From the NCBI GenBank assembly GCA_937915915.1, contig CALGGN010000197.1:1-38488 (forward strand): a stretch of DNA of 38,488 nt. The letters run 5' to 3'. Below the pieces are notes generated by a model. It was given only the letters and a program-made list of their open reading frames with translations. It had not been told where the DNA came from and made no database searches. Of the stretch, positions 33,327 to 38,488 are shown in pieces. Made by a program: the position numbers and the translations under genes. The stretch comes from an uncultured Selenomonas sp. GTDB taxonomy: Bacteria; Bacillota; Negativicutes; Selenomonadales; Selenomonadaceae. The stretch's first letter is position 1. Each line of letters opens with the position of its first letter.

Positions 33327-33348
33327 GTCTTCCCTCCTTCTGATAAAC

Positions 33349-33377
33349 ATTCTAACAAGTATAATTATATGTGTCAA
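33349..33377 (-). promoter_or_regulatory. hicAB promoter with a palindrome in its spacer
   Basis: On the minus strand, TTGACA (33372-33377), exactly 17 bases, then TAGAAT (33349-33354) form a near-consensus promoter. The perfect 10-mer TATAATTATA (33360-33369) lies inside the spacer and is a likely HicB operator. Confidence 0.8.
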
Positions 33378-33517
33378 TGGACGAAATAAATATTTTTATA
33401 TTTGCCGCTCGTTATGGGCGGCTCTAACATTTGGGAATTTTGCAAGATTTTCTTGTAAAAGATTTGCTGATTTTGCAATTGTACTACAATAGAAACATAG
33501 ATTTTTGGTACGGAATG

Positions 33518-33551
33518 AAAAACACTGCTTCGGGTTGAAGCAGTGTTTTTT
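33518..33551. terminator. Bidirectional terminator
   Basis: AAAACACTGCTTC (33519-33531) pairs perfectly with GAAGCAGTGTTTT (33537-33549), with A- and T-runs outside on each strand. It probably ends the leftward tadG/antitoxin transcripts. Confidence 0.8.
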
Positions 33552-33614
33552 GACGTTTCGAATCGTCCTTTTTCATGCTTTAGCTTTTCCGGTTTTCCTT
33601 CGCCTTTCGTTACT

Positions 33615-33848
33615 CTATCCCGCTCTATCATGGATGAATTTCTCCCATTCTTCGTCGGTGAAGGAAACCATATTTTTGCACTCGCGGATATCCTTGGTTC
33701 TCCTTCTCAGTTCTGCAAGATACTCAGCATTTTTAGCTGCTTTCATGATTGCATTGCGGGAAAATTCCTCGACGCTTACGTTTCCTGCTGTTGCCTGCAC
33801 CTGCAACATTTTCATATCTGCAGGGCTGAAATCAATCGTGATTGACAT
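33615..33848 (-). CDS. Ribbon-helix-helix antitoxin-like protein (RelB/DUF6290-type), no toxin seen
   Basis: The 77-residue protein (start 33848, GAGGGGG upstream) begins MSITIDFSPADMKMLQVQA, a beta strand and helix typical of ribbon-helix-helix antitoxins, followed by a helical C-terminus (AEYLAELRRRTKDIRECKNM). Such proteins usually precede a RelE-type toxin gene. None follows; a terminator comes within 100 bases. It may be an orphan that acts in trans. Confidence 0.78.
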   Translation of the reverse strand: MSITIDFSPADMKMLQVQATAGNVSVEEFSRNAIMKAAKNAEYLAELRRRTKDIRECKNMVSFTDEEWEKFIHDRAG

Positions 33849-33874
33849 AAATTTTCCCCCTCTCTCCGTGTATA

Positions 33875-34045
33875 TCAGGTATCTTTGAATATGTCTTGCA
33901 AGGAAAGTTCCAGATCGTTGTAGAGGGAAACCTTCAAGAATAACTTTTGCTTTGCTTGCTCTTCCTCGGAAAGCATGTTCCACTTATGCGGTGTTCTGTC
34001 AGATTCGTTTTTGCTGATTTCGTCGGCATGAAAATCCTTCTTCAT
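33875..34045 (-). CDS. Small protein with a Uma2-like C-terminal tail
   Basis: A 56-residue frame starts at ATG 34045, 11 bases after tadG. Its end, LKVSLYNDLELSLQDIFKD, closely matches the end of the Uma2-family protein at 36670-37230 (LKVSLYDDLEIPLKDIFAE), preceded in both by a Trp-x-Met-x-E-x-E stretch. It lacks the nuclease core. It could be a remnant or a short partner protein. Confidence 0.6.
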   Translation of the reverse strand: MKKDFHADEISKNESDRTPHKWNMLSEEEQAKQKLFLKVSLYNDLELSLQDIFKDT

Positions 34046-34056
34046 AGCTTTGGCTC

Positions 34057-35808
34057 TCAGGTCGAGATGTTGATGATATTCATCGCGTAATTCAATCCAT
34101 TGCCATCGTAAACGATGCTATACGTGCTTTTAACATAACCAATCGTATACGCAAACGAATTTCCTCCGGTATGTGTGGTCTCCCAGCGGGGCAAAGATAC
34201 TTCGCTGGAAGTCAGCTGCGTACGGGTAGTGGATGTGCCTTTGTCTCGGATGCGAGCCGCCAGAACATACCCATTGATCTTGCCGGGACCTGTAATGGTG
34301 ATCTCGCTGAAGGGTGCATAAATCACGCCGTTGAAATCAGCACCCAGATAGATGGTATAAGGCGGTGAAACTGCAGCAGTGGTCAAACGCTCCGTACTCA
34401 AAATCCGCTCCTCATCATGAGCCCATGCGGTTTCGGGTTTCTTGACATCCGTCTTTGGTACATCCTTCAACGTTCGTTTCGGATCCGGCCCATCGTAGGC
34501 GATAATCATGGGTTTTTCCTGATAGCCGTTCACATTGATGGTGATGGGCTGTGCGAAGGTGGGACTCCCCCCGAATTTGATGGGTTCGCTTTCAAATCGC
34601 ATATAGAGTGGGGTTGCATTGTCTTGGCTGAGCTTAGCTGAAGTGATATTCAGCACGGTTCCGCGTACGTATTTGGACGTGTCGGAAGCACCGATGTTGG
34701 GACGATCCAGAAACAGCCCAGTAATTTCTTTTGTGCCGCTATCTCCCTTTTTGATCAAATCCGCATCCAATGTATAGACGAGATTCTGAAGGTAGGACAT
34801 TCTTTCCTTTCCTCCGTCATCCACATAAATCGGTTCGGCACAGAATGGATCTGAAATCAATCCTTCGGTTTCTGAGTAGTCGATACAGAGTTCGTTGTTC
34901 TTGGTATATGGGCCGTTAATATAATCTCTGTCCTTGTATGCAATAATGTCATCCGAAAATTTGTCAAATGTCGTGATATTTTTGATATAGTTGTCCCAAG
35001 AATCCGTATAATAGGCTGCTTTCTGATAACCGTAGCCACTTGTCCTGATATTGATGGTCATCTGATCTTCTTCGCCGCTGCGAATCGTAACGGTTTTGGT
35101 GCTGGCATCCATATTGGTTACCGTAAAGCTGCTCCCCACAATGGTTTCCCAGTAATAATTCGGGACGGTTTCCGCAATCTTTTTTGCGGTTTCCTCAATA
35201 ATTTCTTTTGTGTTGTCCCCTTCGATATATGCCATAGCCACGGCGGTTGCTTCGACGCTCAGTTCATCGATGCCGAAATAACGAATAAAGTAAGTGGGGA
35301 TGGTATTTCTCAATTTGACGAGATAGCACTGGGAACTGGTCGCGGTGTCGGACCAGCGCATCGTCGTATTTTCGTCTTCGGCTTTCAGTTCGCTCAAGGA
35401 CAGTTTTCTGTCATCGCTTGTGTTGAGATCCACATACTCTGCCGCTTTCGTGTCAAAGCCACCTGTGTTTTCGGTCTGCTCGAAGTTGTACGTTGTTTTG
35501 TCCAGCGTGACGGTGAAGGTTTCCTTGTATGCAATGGATCCATCTTCCTTTTTCTCCACCATTTCGGAATCGGAAGGATCTACCAGACGGCGGGTAATGA
35601 TGCCGGACTGGGAGCCTTGGTAGGCCACCCCCGCCAATGCCGCCGAGTCCGCCACGTTCTGCAGCTGCGACTTGTAGACGTAGAGATTGCCGAGATCCAG
35701 TGCGCCGCCGAGGGCAGCGAACAGCACCGGCAGCAGGAAGGCGGTCATGATGAGCGTCGCGCCTTTTTGCTTGAAGTACGGTTTGAGATTCGCCATTTTC
35801 ACCATCAT
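34057..35808 (-). CDS. tadG: TadG-like pilus protein
   Basis: The 583-residue protein begins MANLKPYFKQKGATLIMTAFLLPVL, a TadE/G-type prepilin-like helix, and continues with LGNLYVYKSQLQNVADSAALAG, the conserved TadG N-domain. Unlike the pilins, it has no Glu at mature position 5 (ATLIM). The large outer part has no recognised vWA domain; it shows beta-rich repeats such as ITGPGKINGYVLAARI near the C-terminus. It could be an adhesive or tip protein. AGGAGTGA precedes the ATG; the third-codon ATG is a possible alternative start. It is transcribed away from the main tad operon, with its own promoter. Confidence 0.85.
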   Translation of the reverse strand: MMVKMANLKPYFKQKGATLIMTAFLLPVLFAALGGALDLGNLYVYKSQLQNVADSAALAGVAYQGSQSGIITRRLVDPSDSEMVEKKEDGSIAYKETFTVTLDKTTYNFEQTENTGGFDTKAAEYVDLNTSDDRKLSLSELKAEDENTTMRWSDTATSSQCYLVKLRNTIPTYFIRYFGIDELSVEATAVAMAYIEGDNTKEIIEETAKKIAETVPNYYWETIVGSSFTVTNMDASTKTVTIRSGEEDQMTINIRTSGYGYQKAAYYTDSWDNYIKNITTFDKFSDDIIAYKDRDYINGPYTKNNELCIDYSETEGLISDPFCAEPIYVDDGGKERMSYLQNLVYTLDADLIKKGDSGTKEITGLFLDRPNIGASDTSKYVRGTVLNITSAKLSQDNATPLYMRFESEPIKFGGSPTFAQPITINVNGYQEKPMIIAYDGPDPKRTLKDVPKTDVKKPETAWAHDEERILSTERLTTAAVSPPYTIYLGADFNGVIYAPFSEITITGPGKINGYVLAARIRDKGTSTTRTQLTSSEVSLPRWETTHTGGNSFAYTIGYVKSTYSIVYDGNGLNYAMNIINIST

Positions 35809-35859
35809 TCACTCCTAAACGAAATATAGATTTCTCGACCTGCATAGATAGATATCTTC

Positions 35860-35888
35860 ATTGTATAGGAATTTTGCCGCAATTTCAA
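35860..35888 (-). promoter_or_regulatory. Promoter of tadG
   Basis: On the minus strand, TTGAAA (35883-35888), a 17-base spacer and TACAAT (35860-35865) make a near-consensus promoter 52 bases upstream of the tadG start. Confidence 0.75.
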
Positions 35889-35973
35889 TCGGATTCCGGG
35901 AATATTTATCGGGAAAACATGGAAAAAAAGTCTTATACTACACGAAATCTAAGCTCCCACTGCGCCTATTGGC

Positions 35974-36002
35974 TTGTGCTCGCTAAGATTTCATAGTACA
36001 AT
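35974..36002 (+). promoter_or_regulatory. Promoter of the small hydrophobic peptide
   Basis: TTGTGC (35974-35979), a 17-base spacer and TACAAT (35997-36002) form a good promoter. It overlaps one arm of an imperfect inverted repeat (35936-35953 with 35982-35999). Confidence 0.7.
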
Positions 36003-36022
36003 AAAAAAAGCAGCCGGTACGG

Positions 36023-36042
36023 CTCCTTTCTTCGGAAAGGAG
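36023..36042 (+). promoter_or_regulatory. 5' UTR hairpin that hides the Shine-Dalgarno sequence
   Basis: CTCCTTTC pairs with GAAAGGAG around a UUCG tetraloop closed by C-G. The GGAG of the ribosome binding site of the small peptide gene is inside the 3' arm, so translation should be blocked when folded. Confidence 0.75.
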
Positions 36043-36050
36043 GTATATGC

Positions 36051-36128
36051 ATGACGATGTACGAGAAGCTGTCCCTTTTGACAGCTATCTTGTCTCTGAT
36101 TGCCTCTGTGCTCTCCCTTTTGAAATAG
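36051..36128 (+). CDS. 25-residue hydrophobic peptide (putative holin-like / type I toxin)
   Basis: The product starts MTMYEKLSLLTAILSLIASV and ends LSLLK: a short charged N-terminus and one membrane helix. This closely follows the M-T-x-Y/F-E-x-L-x-L-L pattern of the putative holin-like toxin (Hol_Tox) family and Fst/TxpA-like type I toxins. AAAGGAGG lies 7 bases before the ATG and is sequestered by a hairpin. An antisense promoter faces the gene from downstream. It is not translated into anything longer. Confidence 0.75.
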   Translation: MTMYEKLSLLTAILSLIASVLSLLK

Positions 36129-36240
36129 ACGCCAAGTAGGAGAAAGCCGGGCTCGTCATATCTTTTGAAGATGGGAGCCGGAGCACTCCAACTCACCGGC
36201 TGTTATCTTCCTGCAGCACCGACTGCTGTTCTTGCAGTCC

Positions 36241-36249
36241 ATTATAGCA
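36241..36249 (-). promoter_or_regulatory. Antisense promoter (extended -10)
   Basis: On the minus strand the sequence reads TGC-TATAAT, an ideal extended -10. The -35 (TTCTTT, 17 bases upstream) is weak, as allowed for this promoter class. It directs transcription toward the hydrophobic peptide gene. Confidence 0.65.
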
Positions 36250-36282
36250 CAGTCTCTAAGGAAAAGAAAGGGGTGCGATGGG

Positions 36283-36633
36283 GTGGTTTTGCTTTCGATT
36301 GACGATACGGGGGCGAATCCGCCGCTTCGGGTGGAAGTGGCGGATTCCTTTTTTTCGAGATTTCTGGGGCTCATGGGGCGGGCTTCCCTTGCGGAGGGCA
36401 CGGGACTTTTGATTGCCCCGTGCAGCAGCGTCCACATGTGCTTCATGCGCTTTTCCATTGATGTCGTGTACCTTGACAAGGAATACCGCATTTTGAAAGC
36501 AGTAAAAGGGCTGCGCCCATGGATCGGCATGAGCCTCTGCATGGGCGCTTGGGGTGCGCTGGAACTTCCTGCGGGCACGATAGAGAAGTTTGGATTGGAA
36601 CAGGGGAGGGCGCTGGAAAAAAGAGTGCAATGA
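36283..36633 (+). CDS. DUF192 family protein
   Basis: The 116-residue protein carries the DUF192 pattern: SRFLGLMGRASL, then GTGLLIAPCSSVHMCFMRFSIDVVYLD and LPAGTIEKFGLEQG. Its fold is a small beta barrel of unknown role, sometimes secreted. GTG 36283 is chosen because AAAGGGG lies upstream; earlier codons in the same frame overlap the antisense promoter. Confidence 0.85.
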   Translation: MVLLSIDDTGANPPLRVEVADSFFSRFLGLMGRASLAEGTGLLIAPCSSVHMCFMRFSIDVVYLDKEYRILKAVKGLRPWIGMSLCMGAWGALELPAGTIEKFGLEQGRALEKRVQ

Positions 36634-36669
36634 ACTGATTGGAATATATCAGCGGCAAGTCGCGGGGAA

Positions 36670-37230
36670 TTATTCTGCGAAAATATCCTTTAAGGGGATT
36701 TCCAGATCATCGTAGAGGGACACTTTCAGGGAAATCTTCGCGGCCTTTCTTTCATCCTCGTCCATGCAGTCCCATTCCTCCTGATCCAAAAGGTGGTATA
36801 CCTCATCCAGCACGAACTCATTGTCCTGCAGCCTGCGCACCTCAATGGAGTTCCCCTTCGGATCCACGATCCAGTACTCTTTTACGCCGTATTGTTCGTA
36901 GAGCTTGAGCTTGCTGCCCTTGTCGCGCTTGCTGGTGCTGGGGGAGAGAATTTCGACCACGAGATCCGGAGCGCCGTGGATGCCGTCATATTTGATTTTG
37001 TCACGATCGCATACAATCAGGACGTCGGGAATCAGGAGATTGTCATCTAAGAACACGCCTACTTCGGAGAATGTCTTGCAGCGTTTTCCCTTGAGATAGC
37101 GGCGAAAAATTTCTTCCAGATTACTGCGGATCTCTGCGTGATGGATTCTGGCCGGAGTCATCTGGTATTCTACGCCGTTAATTCTTTCCGCCAAGTCATA
37201 ATCTGCATACTTTGCGATTTTTGCTGGCAT
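36670..37230 (-). CDS. Uma2-family (DUF820) putative restriction-like endonuclease
   Basis: The 186-residue protein shows the PD-(D/E)xK core of Uma2: LIPDVLIVCD, then PDLVVEILSPSTSKRDKGSKLKLYEQYGVKEYWIVDP. AAGGAGG lies 7 bases before the ATG. The C-terminal tail is shared with the short gene at 33875-34045. Biological role is unknown; copies multiply in cyanobacteria and Firmicutes. Confidence 0.92.
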   Translation of the reverse strand: MPAKIAKYADYDLAERINGVEYQMTPARIHHAEIRSNLEEIFRRYLKGKRCKTFSEVGVFLDDNLLIPDVLIVCDRDKIKYDGIHGAPDLVVEILSPSTSKRDKGSKLKLYEQYGVKEYWIVDPKGNSIEVRRLQDNEFVLDEVYHLLDQEEWDCMDEDERKAAKISLKVSLYDDLEIPLKDIFAE

Positions 37231-37251
37231 GGGAAATCCTCCTTTGGGATA

Positions 37252-37318
37252 AGGAACTGTTCATAAATAAATTTTAGTTTTTACGATGAAGATTTTAAAA
37301 TTTATTTATCCAGTTCCT
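37252..37318. repeat. Imperfect 67-bp inverted repeat
   Basis: AGGAACTG (37252-37259) and ATAAATAAATTTTA (37263-37276) pair with TAAAATTTATTTAT (37296-37309) and CAGTTCCT (37311-37318). It is too AT-rich and long for an ordinary terminator and looks like a small inverted-repeat element. It sits exactly between the last normal gene and the disordered end of the contig. Confidence 0.7.
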
Positions 37319-37338
37319 AGGTTGTTGATGGGGATGAC

Positions 37339-37839
37339 CTATTGGTGCATCACGATGATGTCGCGGATGACGCTGTTCTGGCAGCTTTCGTCCTCGTTTT
37401 CCACCATGCAGATCACATCGATGGTGCAGTTCATGAAAGCCGTTGGATCCTTGATGCTGTACTTTTTCAGAGCCTTGTCGATTTTTTGGAACGCATGGTC
37501 CAGCGCATCGGCATATATGGTCGCGATGCCGCTGTCGCCGTTCGCCCAGAGCGAAAGGAGCTTGCAGATCTCTTCCTCGCTTTGGATATGGGCGGTGTAG
37601 AGCTTTCCCATGCCCCGCCTGTCCTTCATGAGCTCCGCATCGAATATCTCATAGGTCATGCCCTGCGAGTCGCCCTGCATCAGCAGCGTGGAAGCCAGAG
37701 TCGCAAGGCCGTGCGCGCCGAGCTGCCCGACGAGCAGGATCTTGACGTCGGGAATCTCGCAGGCGGCCTCGACCGCCCCGACGACAATCTGCTTGGGGGC
37801 GTAGTCGCCCCCCATCGCATCCAGCGCAACGCGCGTCAT
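37339..37839 (-). pseudogene. Chimeric frame: PlsX N-terminus joined to an unrelated protein
   Basis: The first ~38 residues (MTRVALDAMGGDYAPKQIVV, then ILLVG) are the start of the phosphate acyltransferase PlsX. From about base 37720 the sequence no longer resembles PlsX and changes to lower GC; residues from there on (YEIFDAELMKDRRGMGK and after) form the end of an unrecognised protein, probably from the main genome. The frame happens to stay open. An assembly join is the simplest explanation. Confidence 0.7.
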
Positions 37840-37858
37840 CGCCTCGCTCCGCGCGGGT

Positions 37859-38041
37859 TTACGCCTCGACGGCGATCACCTTGCGACCCTTGTAGGTGCC
37901 GCACTTCGGGCACGCGCGGTGCGAACGCTTCGCCGCGCCGCACGCGGGGCAGGTCGACACCGACGCCAAAATCGGCTTCTCCAGCGAGGCGACCCGCTGG
38001 CGCTTGCGCATCTTCGATACCCGGTTCTTAGGACTGGCCAT
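37859..38041 (-). CDS. rpmF: Ribosomal protein L32
   Basis: The 60-residue protein MASPKNRVSKMRKRQR... has the L32 N-terminus and the four-cysteine zinc ribbon CPAC...CPKC near residues 33-49. It is placed between DUF177 and plsX, a common bacterial order. It is unusually rich in GC and its sequence departs from typical Negativicute L32, so it probably comes from another organism. A GGAGA precedes its ATG. Confidence 0.9.
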   Translation of the reverse strand: MASPKNRVSKMRKRQRVASLEKPILASVSTCPACGAAKRSHRACPKCGTYKGRKVIAVEA

Positions 38042-38081
38042 GTCTGTTCTCCTTGTTCTTTCTTGTTCTTGTCAATTCGAA

Positions 38082-38394
38082 TCACTTCGAAATCTTCAAT
38101 CCGTCCAGCGCGCCCCAGCGGTCGTCGCGCGTCCGTTCGACCTTCTGCTCGATGCCCGGACAGTCCGGCGCGCAGAGCGGGTAGGTCGGCAGGGCGAGTA
38201 TTATACTATCTCTCGCGTCGGAGGTCAAATCGGCGCATTCGTCTTTTTCGCCGACCTGAACCGACGCCGTGAAGTCGTCGACGTGCACCGTCGTGTCGAA
38301 ATCCTTTCCGCAGCGGCTGCACACAAGATCGAAATCCTGTTCCAGCCGGCCGCGCACGAGCAGTTCCGTGCCGAAGAGCTGGGCGTGCAGCCGG
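38082..38394 (-). CDS. DUF177 (YceD) protein, 5' part missing
   Basis: The frame has the YceD pattern LVRGRLEQDFDLVCSRCGKDFDTTV, then SIILALPTYPLCAPDCPG. This gene normally precedes rpmF, and does so here. Its first part is missing because the frame runs straight into an rmlB segment at 38395. The stop is 40 bases before rpmF. Confidence 0.75.
38200..38228 (-). promoter_or_regulatory. Consensus promoter for rpmF-plsX inside the DUF177 gene
   Basis: On the minus strand, TTGACC (38223-38228), a 17-base spacer and TATAAT (38200-38205) lie inside coding sequence, about 160 bases upstream of rpmF. Confidence 0.55.
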
Positions 38395-38488
38395 TAGCGC
38401 ACGCCGCCGAAGGCCCGGCAGGCGTCCATCAGCACGGCGGTGCCCATGATATTGGTCTGCAGGAACACCCCGGGATCCTCGATGCTAG
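38395..38488 (-). pseudogene. rmlB: rmlB (dTDP-glucose 4,6-dehydratase) fragment joined to DUF177
   Basis: The frame reads SIEDPGVFLQTNIMGTAVLM then DACRAFGGVRY, a well-conserved internal piece of RmlB. The expected continuation (HQVSTDEVYGDL) is replaced at 38394 by DUF177 sequence. This internal piece of a different gene cannot belong to the DUF177 protein, so this is a second join. Confidence 0.75.

Larger units (their letters stand above)
36004..36234 (-). ncRNA. Predicted antisense RNA covering the hydrophobic-peptide mRNA
   Basis: An extended -10 box TGC-TATAAT lies on the minus strand at 36241-36249, so transcription would begin near 36234 and run left across the whole peptide gene and its ribosome binding site. 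It would end at AGCCG-TAC-CGGCT followed by seven T residues on that strand (36003-36024), a clear terminator. The predicted length is about 230 nt. This matches antitoxin RNAs of type I systems; it is a prediction from promoter and terminator only. Confidence 0.65.

Noticed and set aside
33374..33631. 85-codon minus-strand frame between hicA and the antitoxin
   Set aside because: It reads straight through a bidirectional terminator and lacks a ribosome binding site.
35966..36196. 76-codon minus-strand frame across the hydrophobic peptide gene
   Set aside because: It lies within the predicted antisense RNA and has no ribosome binding site; the strand is better explained as non-coding.
1..38488. 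CRISPR arrays, tRNA or rRNA genes
   Set aside because: No regularly spaced repeat arrays or tRNA/rRNA-like sequences were seen by eye on either strand; a tRNA scan would settle it.

Overview
The window looks like part of a chromosome (or metagenomic contig) from a Gram-negative-type Firmicute, most likely a Negativicute of the Selenomonas/Mitsuokella kind. This is inferred from strong AGGAGG-type ribosome binding sites, moderately high GC, a Firmicute-style Tad/Flp pilus locus and the mix of gene families; no rRNA or marker gene confirms it. The last ~770 bases differ in GC and gene content and look like a join to other genomes.

Layout. (1) 1-3390, minus strand: a three-gene unit running YdjC/ChbG-type deacetylase, GT2 glycosyltransferase, polytopic DUF6056-like membrane protein (cut by the window edge). 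(2) 3635-4504: HtpX membrane protease with a terminator. (3) 4560-22328, plus strand: a ~17.7 kb, almost gap-free glycan-modification cassette. It holds a GtrA-type flippase, a lipoprotein, a DegT/WecE-type PLP aminotransferase, a nucleotidyltransferase/HEPN pair, a GT2, an ATP-grasp ligase, a Gfo/Idh oxidoreductase, an FkbM methyltransferase, a WbqC protein, two small SMR/ArnE-ArnF-like proteins, two tandem YfhO-family giants and a second DUF6056-like protein. The SMR pair is split by a 1.9-kb insertion carrying an AlbA_2/HATPase gene, bounded by 25-bp perfect direct repeats.

(4) 22331-32395: a Tad/Flp type IV pilus locus. A divergent prepilin peptidase faces cpaB, rcpA secretin, two tandem tadZ/cpaE ATPases, tadB, two flp pilins, tadE, tadA and tadC. 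A tadG-like gene lies apart on the minus strand at 34057-35808 with its own consensus promoter. (5) 32423-37320: an accessory patch with a group II intron remnant directly after the tadC terminator, hicAB, an orphan ribbon-helix-helix antitoxin, a small Uma2-tail-like ORF, a 25-residue hydrophobic holin-like peptide with SD-sequestering hairpin and antisense RNA, DUF192 and Uma2-family genes, and a 67-bp inverted repeat. (6) 37339-38488: fragments of plsX, rpmF, DUF177 and rmlB joined to unrelated sequence.

How the genes work together. The cassette fits a three-component membrane glycosylation scheme: a GT2 charges undecaprenyl phosphate with a sugar, a GtrA or SMR-type flippase moves it across the membrane, and a polytopic YfhO/DUF6056 protein transfers it to an outer acceptor. 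The soluble enzymes would make an amino sugar decorated by methyl and amide groups. The Tad locus builds an adhesive pilus. The most unusual signals are the antisense-covered hydrophobic peptide, the repeat-bounded AlbA_2 insertion with its TTAGTCAA boxes, and the scale and internal duplication of the glycan cassette.
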